Positions 23,447 to 30,679 of a stretch of 38,538 bases of DNA are shown in pieces; position 1 is the stretch's first letter, and each line of letters opens with the position of its first letter. Under the pieces are notes generated by a model. It ran no database searches. It saw nothing but the letters and a program-made list of their open reading frames with translations, and was not told where the DNA came from. Where the stretch lies: NCBI GenBank assembly GCA_024234635.1, contig JACKNX010000027.1:1-38538 (forward strand), in the 5' to 3' direction. Position numbers and translations under genes: made by a program. Source of the stretch: Pseudomonadales bacterium (lineage in GTDB: Bacteria > Pseudomonadota > Gammaproteobacteria > Pseudomonadales > Azotimanducaceae).

Positions 23447-23469
23447 GAGACAGGCGAGGGGAGGCGGCG

Positions 23470-24744
23470 TCAGCCGGCGGAGACACCCTTTTCGCGTTCC
23501 ATCTGCTCCAGCCGCGGATCGTTCGGGTACATCCATTCCGCGCCGATGACCTGCTTCACGCGCAGCTCCTCGGGAATGTTTTCGATGCCGATCAGGCGGT
23601 CAGCCGTCTGGTGCCAGTGATAGATGCGCGCCTCCTGGTAGCTGATCGGCACGCCCTTGAAGCCATAGGACTCCACCGACTTCTGAATCCAGTTGCCGAA
23701 CTCGGTGTCCTCGAGCAGTACCTGGTTCAGGGATTCACCATTGTTTACCGTCCAGGAATCCGGAGCCGGGTTGTCGCCCCAATCCGGCGCCATGGTCCAG
23801 GTCTCCAGCCGGCACTTGTTGATGCCGTTCGGCCAGAAAATGAGTGGTGGCAGTGCAAAGTGGCTGAGCGGTGACACCCAGTTCGGGAATACGCCATAGG
23901 ACTGCGTGCACGTGCGGCCAATCTCGCCCACCGTCGGAATTTCCGCGGCGCCGGGGAAACGGAATACCCGCTTCGACTCCGAGCCCCTGGGCGCTGGCGC
24001 GATCATGCGGCCGTGGCCCTGCGGGTAGAACACATTGACGTTACGGCGGTCATCGAGGATCGGCAGCACGGTGCTGGGGTGGATGCTGCGCACGTGGTAG
24101 ACCTCGGTATTCGCCTCCATGGCGATCTTCCAGTTGCAGTCGAGATCGAAGATATGGCGAGCGGCCAGTCGACACTTGTCGAACTGGAATTCTTCCCATT
24201 CCTTCGCCACCGGACCCAGCCATTCCAGCAGCGTGGGCGCGTTGTCGTCGAAGTTGACGAAAATGAGATTGCCGTAACGTTCACAGCGGATGCCGATGAG
24301 GCCGCGCTCCTCCATGCGCAGACCCTTGAAATCCTCCGGGTCGCGAATGGACAGCAGTTTGCCGTCGTGGTTGTAGCTCCAGCCGTGATAGCGGCAGGTG
24401 AGCATGGAACGCTTGCCGCACTGATCGGTGACCACCGGAGCGCCGCGATGTCGGCAGGTGTTGTAAAACGCATTCACGCGACCATCGCCCGCGTTGACGA
24501 TGACCACCGGCTGGCCCGCGCGTTCCCACAGCATGAACGAACCCTTCTCGGGTATTTCGTCGATGTGCGCGGCCAGCATCCAGCTCTTGCGCCATATATG
24601 TTCCTTCTCCAGTTCGAAGAAGCGGGGGTCGGTATAGCGGCCGGCGGGCAGGTCGGGCAGTTCAGGGAAACTTTCCGGCGGTGCGGTGCGGCTGGCTTCG
24701 AACTCCATGAGTTCGCGGATGCGATTGATTTCCTGCGGGTCCAC
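23470..24744 (-). CDS. Rieske-type ring-hydroxylating oxygenase, large subunit
   Basis: The GTG at 24744 is preceded by GGGAGG at good spacing and yields 424 residues; upstream continuation of the frame has no family similarity. The Rieske [2Fe-2S] ligands are C97/H99 (CRHRGA) and C117/H120 (CRYHGWSY). The mononuclear iron site is NTEVYHVRSIHP (H217, H222), with a later Asp or Glu expected in LLEDTEFG. Such enzymes insert one or two oxygen atoms into aromatic or alicyclic rings or demethylate amines. No small subunit or adjacent ferredoxin/reductase is visible, which favours a homotrimeric type with electrons from elsewhere. It is monocistronic: terminator immediately downstream, divergent phosphatase-like gene upstream. 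Confidence 0.93.
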   Translation of the reverse strand: MDPQEINRIRELMEFEASRTAPPESFPELPDLPAGRYTDPRFFELEKEHIWRKSWMLAAHIDEIPEKGSFMLWERAGQPVVIVNAGDGRVNAFYNTCRHRGAPVVTDQCGKRSMLTCRYHGWSYNHDGKLLSIRDPEDFKGLRMEERGLIGIRCERYGNLIFVNFDDNAPTLLEWLGPVAKEWEEFQFDKCRLAARHIFDLDCNWKIAMEANTEVYHVRSIHPSTVLPILDDRRNVNVFYPQGHGRMIAPAPRGSESKRVFRFPGAAEIPTVGEIGRTCTQSYGVFPNWVSPLSHFALPPLIFWPNGINKCRLETWTMAPDWGDNPAPDSWTVNNGESLNQVLLEDTEFGNWIQKSVESYGFKGVPISYQEARIYHWHQTADRLIGIENIPEELRVKQVIGAEWMYPNDPRLEQMEREKGVSAG

Positions 24745-24802
24745 GGCGGCCTCCCTCTGGCTTGGGGTGAGATGCCCGAAGTGTGTGCCGAGCCGTGCTT
24801 CC

Positions 24803-24832
24803 TTGCAACATTTTGAACCGCGTTCCACTATG
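24803..24832 (+). promoter_or_regulatory. Candidate promoter of the phosphatase-like gene
   Basis: TTGCAA (24803-24808) and ACTATG (24827-24832) are separated by 18 nt in a locally AT-richer patch. Initiation near 24840 would give an untranslated leader of about 260 nt, unusually long for this window. That leader contains the riboswitch-like segment. Confidence 0.4.
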
Positions 24833-24870
24833 TTGGCCGTATGGGTCCGGGGCGTCCCGGGCTTCGCGGC

Positions 24871-24972
24871 AGGGGTGCAGATGCAAGTAAAGGTGGCGGA
24901 TTCCAGTCTGCCGGTCCCGGTGACCGTGGGATGTCCCTGGGAAGCCCGACGGGTACTCGGCAAACCTGGCGG
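24871..24972 (+). ncRNA. Possible compact cobalamin-riboswitch-like leader
   Basis: Several blocks appear in the order used by the cobalamin riboswitch. GCAAGTAAAGGTGG is followed by a hairpin (24895-24912, GGCGGA/TCTGCC with one wobble). CGGTCCCG is at 24912-24919 and TGGGAAG at 24938-24944. ACTCGGCAAACCTGGC (24955-24970) matches the B12-box consensus at about 11 of 16 positions. The element is shorter than a normal one (about 100 versus about 190 nt) and the first P1 arm is poor. It could be a variant, a decayed copy or chance in GC-rich DNA. Confidence 0.3.
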
Positions 24973-25099
24973 TGTGGTCCGCCTCCGGGCATTTGCGGTG
25001 GGCCGGTCACCGGTAGTCCTCTGCCGGACTCCGCGTCTGCCGGCCTTCCTGCGGTGGCCGGTCAAGGCGTGGTCCGGCACGAGCCCGCGGCTCGGCGGC

Positions 25100-26329
25100 A
25101 TGCTGGCGGCGCGCGCCGGGTGTCACTCACCCTGCGCTGAAGGCGCTTCATCGGACGTTCCACAGCGCCTGAGCAACGGCTGCCAGCGCCCCCGGTGGTG
25201 GCGATTGCTGCTGGCGTATCTGCTCACGACGCTGGCGTTACCGGGATGGACCGGTACGTGTCAGACGGAGAACCTGCTTCTGGTGACGCTGGACGGGCTG
25301 CGCTGGCAGGAAGTGTTCTCGGGTATCGATGGCGCTATTTTTCGTGATGCCGGTGTCATTCGCCATCACGGGCTGTTTGCCGGTTTCGAGGCGACCTACT
25401 GGCGGCACACACGCGAGGCGCGCCGCGAGGCGCTGATGCCGTTTCTCTGGTCCGTGGTGGCCTCGCGGGGACAGTTGCTTGGCGACCGCACCCTCGGCAA
25501 CCTGGTACAGGTTGCCAATCCGTATCATTTTTCCTATCCGGGCTACAGCGAGATTCTCACCGGTATCGTCGACCCCGCCATCAACAGCAATGACAAGGTG
25601 CCCAACCCGAACCGCAGTTTCCTCGAATGGCTGAATGCAATGCCGGCATTTGCCGGGCGGGTTGCGGCGTTTGCTTCCTGGGAGGTGTTTCCCGCCATCC
25701 TCAACGTACCGCGTTCCGGATTGCCGGTGAATGCCGGATTTGCACCGCTGGTGCTTCCCGGCAATCCGGCAGTCACCCTGCTCAACGCCCTGCAGACGGA
25801 AGTGCCGAGTCCCTGGGATACGGTGCGGCTCGATGCGTTCACGCAGCGCTTTGCGGCCGCCTACCTGGCGGCAGCGCGGCCGCGGGTACTCTACGTGGCG
25901 CTCGGTGAGACCGACGACTTCGCCCATGATGGCGCCTACGATCTGTATGCGCGTGCGGCGACCAGGAACGACACGATGCTGCGGGCGCTGTGGGAACAGG
26001 TGCAGGCGGATACCAGCTATCGCGACCGCACGACGCTGATTGTCACCACTGATCACGGCCGTGGCCGCACGCCAGCGGACTGGACCTCACACGGCGTGGG
26101 TGGCGCGGCGGCGCCAGACGGTTATGCCGGTGACGAGGAAACCTGGCTGGCCGTGCTCGGGCCGGACACACCCGCGCGCGGCGTACTGACCGGTGGCGAC
26201 ACCGTGGTTGCCGGATCCGTGGCGGCCAGCGCGCTGGCGCTGCTCGGTATCGACCGGGCCGCGATGGATCCGGAGGGCCGTATGGCGCCACCTATCGACG
26301 GAATCGTCGACTGCACGCGGGCGCGCTGA
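25100..26329 (+). CDS. Alkaline-phosphatase-superfamily (NPP-like) exported hydrolase
   Basis: The frame is open from 24686, but family similarity begins late. From ATG 25100 there are 409 residues, with a membrane/signal segment at about 35-52 (RLLLAYLLTTLALPGWTGT). The TTG at 25205 would give a shorter signal. Metal ligand Asp65 lies in LLVTLDGLRWQEVFSG. The nucleophile is probably Ser145 in FSYPGYSEILTG, where NPP enzymes have Thr. Later metal blocks are GETDDFAHDG and TTDHGRG. These features match nucleotide pyrophosphatase/phosphodiesterase-like members acting on phospho-esters outside the inner membrane. It diverges from the Rieske gene behind a roughly 350-nt region with a promoter and structured leader. 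Confidence 0.82.
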   Translation: MLAARAGCHSPCAEGASSDVPQRLSNGCQRPRWWRLLLAYLLTTLALPGWTGTCQTENLLLVTLDGLRWQEVFSGIDGAIFRDAGVIRHHGLFAGFEATYWRHTREARREALMPFLWSVVASRGQLLGDRTLGNLVQVANPYHFSYPGYSEILTGIVDPAINSNDKVPNPNRSFLEWLNAMPAFAGRVAAFASWEVFPAILNVPRSGLPVNAGFAPLVLPGNPAVTLLNALQTEVPSPWDTVRLDAFTQRFAAAYLAAARPRVLYVALGETDDFAHDGAYDLYARAATRNDTMLRALWEQVQADTSYRDRTTLIVTTDHGRGRTPADWTSHGVGGAAAPDGYAGDEETWLAVLGPDTPARGVLTGGDTVVAGSVAASALALLGIDRAAMDPEGRMAPPIDGIVDCTRAR

Positions 26330-26333
26330 CGCC

Positions 26334-26783
26334 TCAGCTCACGGCGGCTGCCGCCTCCACCAGTTCGATCACGTTACCTTCGGGATCGCGGAAGAAACAG
26401 AGTTTCAGCGGCCGGTCGGGGGCGATGAGCGCGCGTGCGGAGATCAGTGTTGCCCCCTGGGCTTGCGCGGCGGCCAGACAGGCGTCGAGATCGCTGCAGT
26501 AGAACGTGAGGTAGTGCAGTCCCGTGCGTTCGGTGAGCATGCCGGGAGCCGCTGGCGTGTCCGGCGTCAGTGCCGGGTGCATCAGCTTGATGCGCTCGTT
26601 CATCGGCGTTTTCAACCACACGCACTCATACCCCTCGGCGGCCACGCCGAGGGCGGCGCTGAGCTCCTTCGGGATGTCGGCGCGGCGCACTTCCTCACAG
26701 CCCAGCGCGGTGGTGTAGAAACGGTGCATGCGATCGAGGTCGCGAACACAGATGCCGGCTTCGATGGCCGCTGTCTGTTGCAT
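26334..26783 (-). CDS. VOC-family (glyoxalase/dioxygenase-fold) protein
   Basis: From ATG 26783 (upstream GGAG) the protein has 149 residues. Two beta-alpha-beta-beta-beta modules are visible: GICVRDLDRMHRFYTTALGCEE begins the first and TGLHYLTFYCSDLDACLAAAQAQG the second. DPEGNVIELVEA ends with the conserved metal-ligand Glu. The fold supports isomerases, lyases, ring-cleaving dioxygenases and binding proteins. In an oxidative catabolic setting an epimerase or dioxygenase role is possible but not shown. It lies 28 nt downstream of the aldo/keto reductase gene on the same strand, so the two are probably co-transcribed. Confidence 0.87.
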   Translation of the reverse strand: MQQTAAIEAGICVRDLDRMHRFYTTALGCEEVRRADIPKELSAALGVAAEGYECVWLKTPMNERIKLMHPALTPDTPAAPGMLTERTGLHYLTFYCSDLDACLAAAQAQGATLISARALIAPDRPLKLCFFRDPEGNVIELVEAAAAVS

Positions 26784-26811
26784 GGTGAACGTTCTCCGTT
26801 GGTGTGGCGGT

Positions 26812-27825
26812 TCAGACGATGCGCTGGCGGTGCGGACGCAGATCCAGCCGGTTGGCGGCGTCGTAATAACGCACGACGACGCTGTTCGGCGGTACGAGCG
26901 CATCGATGGCCTCGCGATCCTCGGCCGTGAGGCTGACATGCACCGCGCCCAGGTTGTCCCGGATCTGCTCCAGCGTGCGCGGCCCGACGATGGGTGCGGT
27001 AATGCCCGGCTGTCCCGCGCACCAGGCGAGCGCAAGCTGGGACACCGTGCAGCCTTTTGTCGCCGCCATGTTGCGCAGCACATCCAGTACGTCCCACGCG
27101 CGGTCGGTTGCAGTGCGATTGAAATTGTCCCTGCCGTCCTGCCAGCGGGCGTCGGTGGGGCCGGCATCACGCTCGTACTTGCCGGTAAGCAGGCCACCGC
27201 ACAGTGGGCCCCAGGGGATGACCGCAAGGCCGAACGACTGTGCGGCGGGAATCACTTCGCGCTCCGCGGTACGATCCAGAAGGTGATACGCGGGCTGTTC
27301 GCATACGAAGCGGTTCAGTCCAAGTTCTTTCGCCACCCACAGGGACTCCACCATCTGCCAGGCCGGGAACATGCTGGCGCCGATGTAGCGGACCTTGCCC
27401 TGGCGGATGAGATCATCCAGCGCACGCAGGGTTTCGTCGACGGGAATCTCCGCATGCGAGCGGTGCATCTGGTACAGGTCGATCCAGTCGGTTTTCAGAC
27501 GCCTGAGCGAGTCGTCGCACGCCTGGACGAGGTGGCGTCGCGTTGGCCCTTGATCGTTCAGCCCGGTGCCCTGGGGCATGAAGGCCTTGGTCGCGAGGAT
27601 CGTCTGCTGACGGCGGCCGTCACGCGCGAGCGCTTCGCCGACGATACGTTCGCTCTCGTTCGCCGCGTACACGTTGGCGGTATCCACGAAATTGACCCCC
27701 TCACCGAGGGCGTAGTCGATGATGGCGTGCGAATCCTCGCGCCCAGTCTTGCCCCCGAACATCATCGTGCCGAGGCAGAACTGGCTGACCTTGATGCCGG
27801 TGCGGCCAAGCAAGCGGTATTCCAT
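26812..27825 (-). CDS. Aldo/keto reductase
   Basis: ATG 27825 follows ACAGGAG and gives 337 residues. The catalytic tetrad of the AKR barrel is present: Asp48 and Tyr53 (FVDTANVYA), Lys80 (ILATKAF) and His121 (LYQMHRSHAEIPVDETL). ESLW...VCEQPAYHLLDR, IPWGPLCGGLLTGKY and the C-terminal APIVGPRTLEQIRDNL (NADP phosphate binding) are typical of the AKR11/12-like bacterial group. It interconverts carbonyls and alcohols with NADPH in the cytoplasm. It leads a likely operon with the VOC gene and diverges from the second P450, with 125 nt of shared promoter space. Confidence 0.92.
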   Translation of the reverse strand: MEYRLLGRTGIKVSQFCLGTMMFGGKTGREDSHAIIDYALGEGVNFVDTANVYAANESERIVGEALARDGRRQQTILATKAFMPQGTGLNDQGPTRRHLVQACDDSLRRLKTDWIDLYQMHRSHAEIPVDETLRALDDLIRQGKVRYIGASMFPAWQMVESLWVAKELGLNRFVCEQPAYHLLDRTAEREVIPAAQSFGLAVIPWGPLCGGLLTGKYERDAGPTDARWQDGRDNFNRTATDRAWDVLDVLRNMAATKGCTVSQLALAWCAGQPGITAPIVGPRTLEQIRDNLGAVHVSLTAEDREAIDALVPPNSVVVRYYDAANRLDLRPHRQRIV

Positions 27826-27950
27826 GCGGGATTCTCCTGTGAGGTCGACACCGATGGTGCCACGCGGGCACTGTGAGTGAAACCGGGGCTGGTGGGGCGC
27901 CTCGATTTGCGGCACCTTGCGGGCAGGCAGGGTGGCTGACGGAGACTTGC

Positions 27951-29114
27951 ATGGGCAACGAACTGGATCTTGCGGGTGCCGAGGAGATGGCTGATCCCGC
28001 GGTGTCGGCGCGTCGGCTCCGCGACCTCGGGCGGTGCCCGCGTTATGCACGCTTCGATCCGCCGTTTCACATCGTGTCGGGTTACGACGATGTGTGCGAC
28101 GTTCTGCGTGACCCGGCGACATTTCTCAGTGGTCACGGGCAAGGCCCCAATTTCACGCCACCGGTGGGCCTGGTGTCGGACCCACCCATGCACACGTTCT
28201 TCCGTGAACTGGTGCAGCCGTGGTTTCAGCCGCGGGCCATAGCCGCCCGCGAACCGCGTCTGCGTGCCATTGCCGAAGCGTTGCTCGACCGCGTGCTGGC
28301 GCAACCCGTGTGGGATGTGCACGATGATCTGGCGTTTCCGTTGCCGGTGACGGTCATCTGCGAAATCTTCGGCATTCCCACGGATGACATCGATCAGTTC
28401 AAGCGCTGGTCCGATGCCTCCGTTGCGGCATTGTCGTCACAGCATCCGCAGAGCTATGCGGCGGACGTCATGGCCATGCAGGCGTACGTGGGTCAGCGGC
28501 TGCAGGCACTGCGGGGCGCCGCCGACGACGGTCTGTTGCTGTGGCAGGTAGCCAACTGCCGGCGTGACGGGGCGTGGTTGCCCATCGATGAGGCCGTTGG
28601 GCTCGTGCTGCAGCTTTTTGTGGCGGGCAACGAGACCACGACTTCGCTCATCACCAATCTTGTCTGGCGTTTCCTGTCGGAGGACGGGTTGTGGCCGGCA
28701 TTGGTGGCGGGGGAGATTGACCTCGACCGGGCCATCAACGAAAGCCTGCGGTTCGATCCACCGTTGCTCGGCCTGTTTCGCACCACCAGTCGCACGGTGA
28801 CCATCGGCGAAGTCACGGTACCGGCGGGCACCAAGATCATGACGCATTACGGGGCCGCCAACCGGGACGCGACGGCGTTCGCTGAACCGGATCGGTTTGA
28901 TCCGTACCGGCAGGGACGCAAGGTGTTGTCGTTTGGCCTGGGTATCCACGTGTGCCTGGGCATGGAACTCGCGCGACTGGAGGCGCGGGTCACGCTGGAC
29001 TGTCTGCGCCGCCGCTTTCCGCGACTTCACAAGGTGGACGACGGTGAACGGATCGGGCCGTTCCTGTTCTGGGGGCGGCGCCATCTGCCGGTGGCCGCGG
29101 GTGACGCCCCCTGA
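27951..29114 (+). CDS. Cytochrome P450, second of three
   Basis: ATG 27951 with GGAG upstream gives 387 residues. The heme loop is SFGLGIHVCLG (Cys335). The I-helix is AGNETT (225-230), with the full acid-alcohol pair Glu229/Thr230, and EXXR is ESLR (264-267). The B-C region (DPPMHTFFRELVQPWFQP) has the C-helix pattern that contacts heme propionate. It is a soluble class-I type enzyme that needs a ferredoxin, and none is adjacent. The TetR-type gene follows in the same direction with an operator-like palindrome between them. Substrate unknown. Confidence 0.93.
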   Translation: MGNELDLAGAEEMADPAVSARRLRDLGRCPRYARFDPPFHIVSGYDDVCDVLRDPATFLSGHGQGPNFTPPVGLVSDPPMHTFFRELVQPWFQPRAIAAREPRLRAIAEALLDRVLAQPVWDVHDDLAFPLPVTVICEIFGIPTDDIDQFKRWSDASVAALSSQHPQSYAADVMAMQAYVGQRLQALRGAADDGLLLWQVANCRRDGAWLPIDEAVGLVLQLFVAGNETTTSLITNLVWRFLSEDGLWPALVAGEIDLDRAINESLRFDPPLLGLFRTTSRTVTIGEVTVPAGTKIMTHYGAANRDATAFAEPDRFDPYRQGRKVLSFGLGIHVCLGMELARLEARVTLDCLRRRFPRLHKVDDGERIGPFLFWGRRHLPVAAGDAP

Positions 29115-29126
29115 CGATCGCCTGGT

Positions 29127-29145
29127 ACGTGAATCACGTTAGAAT
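29127..29145 (+). promoter_or_regulatory. Palindromic operator and -10 in front of the TetR-type gene
   Basis: ACGTGAATCACGT (29127-29139) is a perfect 13-bp palindrome, directly abutting TAGAAT (29140-29145), a good -10 hexamer. The regulator's ATG follows 33 nt later. A dyad touching the -10 is the usual place for autorepression by TetR-family proteins. Confidence 0.65.
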
Positions 29146-29177
29146 CGCGCGTTTTGGCGGCAGAAGACGTGATTTCG

Positions 29178-29879
29178 ATGCCCAGGGCAGTCCGGAAAGG
29201 GGGAGCGAGCGACGACCAACCGGCGATAGCGACGCAGGGGGGCGCGCGACGCAAGTATGAATCGCCGCGCCAGCTGGCCCGGCAGACCAATATCCTTGCC
29301 ACGGCCAGGGAGCAGTTGGCCGAGGTCGGGTATGCCGGCATGACGATGCGCGGTCTCGCGCAGGCTGCGGGTGTTGCGCAGGGGACTCTGTACAACCTGT
29401 ACAAGAGCAAGGATGAACTCATCGTCGCCGCCATCCAGGATCTGCTTACCTCGGTGGACGCGCGTGCGCGGGAGCGGGAGCCGGCGGATGGTATCGATGC
29501 CATTCTCGCCGTCACCGAAGAAGCCAGCCGTCAGATCCAGGCCACTCCCGGCTATGCCGATGCCGTGGCCCGTGCCCTGCTGCGCGTGCAGCCGGACGAC
29601 CCGCTGATCGACGTTCTGTTCGGGCGGCTGATTCCGTTCATCAGCCGGCAACTCGACATTGCCCGCAAACGCCGGGAGCTGGTGGAGGGCGTGAACATCG
29701 ATCTGCTAACCAAGCACCTGGTGGGCCAGAGCTGGGGCGTGATCCTCCTGTGGCTGAACGGATTCCTGCCGCTGAGGCACATCACACGCGAGCGGCATCG
29801 CTCCGAGTTGATGACCCTGGTGGCCGTGACGCGCGGCCGCATGAAGAAACAGCTGGAGGCGAAGCTGCGGGCGTTGTGA
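29178..29879 (+). CDS. TetR/AcrR-family transcriptional regulator
   Basis: ATG 29178 gives 233 residues; TTG at 29154 and GTG at 29169 are alternatives. After about 30 disordered basic residues, the HTH covers about 35-80: ILATAREQLAEVGYAGMTMRGLAQAAGVAQGTLYNLYKSKDELI. The recognition helix is GVAQGTLYNLYKSK. The ligand domain is helical and variable, so the inducer cannot be read. Position 63 nt behind the second P450 and next to a perfect palindrome suggests that it controls itself and perhaps the P450/AKR divergent promoter. Confidence 0.9.
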   Translation: MPRAVRKGGASDDQPAIATQGGARRKYESPRQLARQTNILATAREQLAEVGYAGMTMRGLAQAAGVAQGTLYNLYKSKDELIVAAIQDLLTSVDARAREREPADGIDAILAVTEEASRQIQATPGYADAVARALLRVQPDDPLIDVLFGRLIPFISRQLDIARKRRELVEGVNIDLLTKHLVGQSWGVILLWLNGFLPLRHITRERHRSELMTLVAVTRGRMKKQLEAKLRAL

Positions 29880-29956
29880 GCTGCGTGGCGCCGCTGGTTA
29901 CCCCGCCGGTGAAACGCGGGTGGTGTCGCGACCGCAGGCAGGGTACGGTGGCGTCC

Positions 29957-30334
29957 ATGAACACAACGCACGCCGAGTTCGCGAACGAAGCCTTCTACCT
30001 GGCCTTCGAAGCCAAGGACACCCGTGCTATGAATGCCGTCTGGGCGCAGGAACACGCGATCGTGTGCCTGCATCCCGGCGCCACGCCGCTGGTGGGGCGT
30101 GAGGCCGTCATGGCGAGCTGGCAGGCGATCCTGGACAACCCCAACCAGGGCGCGGTGAGCTGCTACGGAGCCAGGGGCACGCTGATCGCCCCGGGCGTCT
30201 GTGCGGTAACGTGTTACGAACTGGCCGGGGACGCCACCATGATCGCCACCAATATCTTCGTGGAGGAGGGCGGTCGCCCACGCCTGGTCTTCCACCAGGC
30301 CGGCTGGTGCGCCGACCCGCCGCCGCCACCCTAG
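29957..30334 (+). CDS. SnoaL/NTF2-like small protein
   Basis: From ATG 29957 the protein has 125 residues with the cone-shaped SnoaL/NTF2 pattern. An N-terminal helix (FANEAFYLAFEAKDTRAMNAVWA) is followed by a second helix after GREAVMASWQAIL. Four antiparallel strands end in RLVFHQAGWCA. Members are either enzymes (isomerases, cyclases) or binding proteins; polar residues in the pocket do not settle which. The chain ends in five prolines, and its TAG stop is the first codon-sized piece of the interspersed repeat at 30332-30506. The original C-terminus may therefore have been replaced. It follows the TetR-type gene by 77 nt. Confidence 0.78.
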   Translation: MNTTHAEFANEAFYLAFEAKDTRAMNAVWAQEHAIVCLHPGATPLVGREAVMASWQAILDNPNQGAVSCYGARGTLIAPGVCAVTCYELAGDATMIATNIFVEEGGRPRLVFHQAGWCADPPPPP

Positions 30335-30506
30335 TGGGCCGCTTGACAAGTTAGCTAACTTGAGCACTTTCCATAGGGGATGGCTGAAGTGTCCCACTCC
30401 TGCGTTGCAGCTCCTGAACTGACGCCCGGTAAGCCCCGCGGGAGACGCCTTGGCCTGGAACGCTTCAGCCATCCTCAAATCACCGGACTTACCAGGCGAC
30501 CCACTA
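30332..30506. repeat. MITE-like element with imperfect terminal inverted repeats, copy B
   Basis: The 175-nt segment begins TAGTGGGCCGC and ends with the inverted counterpart GCGACCCACTA. Inside, GGATGGCTGAAG (30379-30390) is matched by CTTCAGCCATCC (30463-30474). The right 46 nt match copy A at 13481-13526. No coding region fits inside. A further inverted pair, CCATAGGGGAT (30371-30381) and ATCCCCTATGG (30525-30535), crosses the right border, so the true limits may extend to about 30535. No target duplication is certain. The non-autonomous mobile element interpretation is inference from the ends and from the second copy. Confidence 0.65.
30343..30362 (+). promoter_or_regulatory. Perfect 16-bp palindrome overlapping a consensus -35
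   Basis: CAAGTTAGCTAACTTG (30347-30362) is a perfect palindrome. A full -35 hexamer, TTGACA, occupies 30343-30348 and overlaps its left arm. This is a typical layout for a repressor-controlled promoter reading towards the BVMO gene, though a convincing -10 at 17 nt is not evident and the BVMO start is 318 nt away. It lies inside the left end of the repeat element. Confidence 0.6.
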
Positions 30507-30679
30507 ACCAGCTGGCGACGGGAATCCCCTATGGCTGCTCTGCTCGCGGTGTGATGGCATCCACTGCCGTAACGCGTTATGTTTTCATGGTTTTCTGAGA
30601 AATTCGGGAAAAATTCCGCTATATCATAGAGTTGGTCGTAATTTGTAGAATCAGTTGACCTGAAGGGGGCCACCACGTC

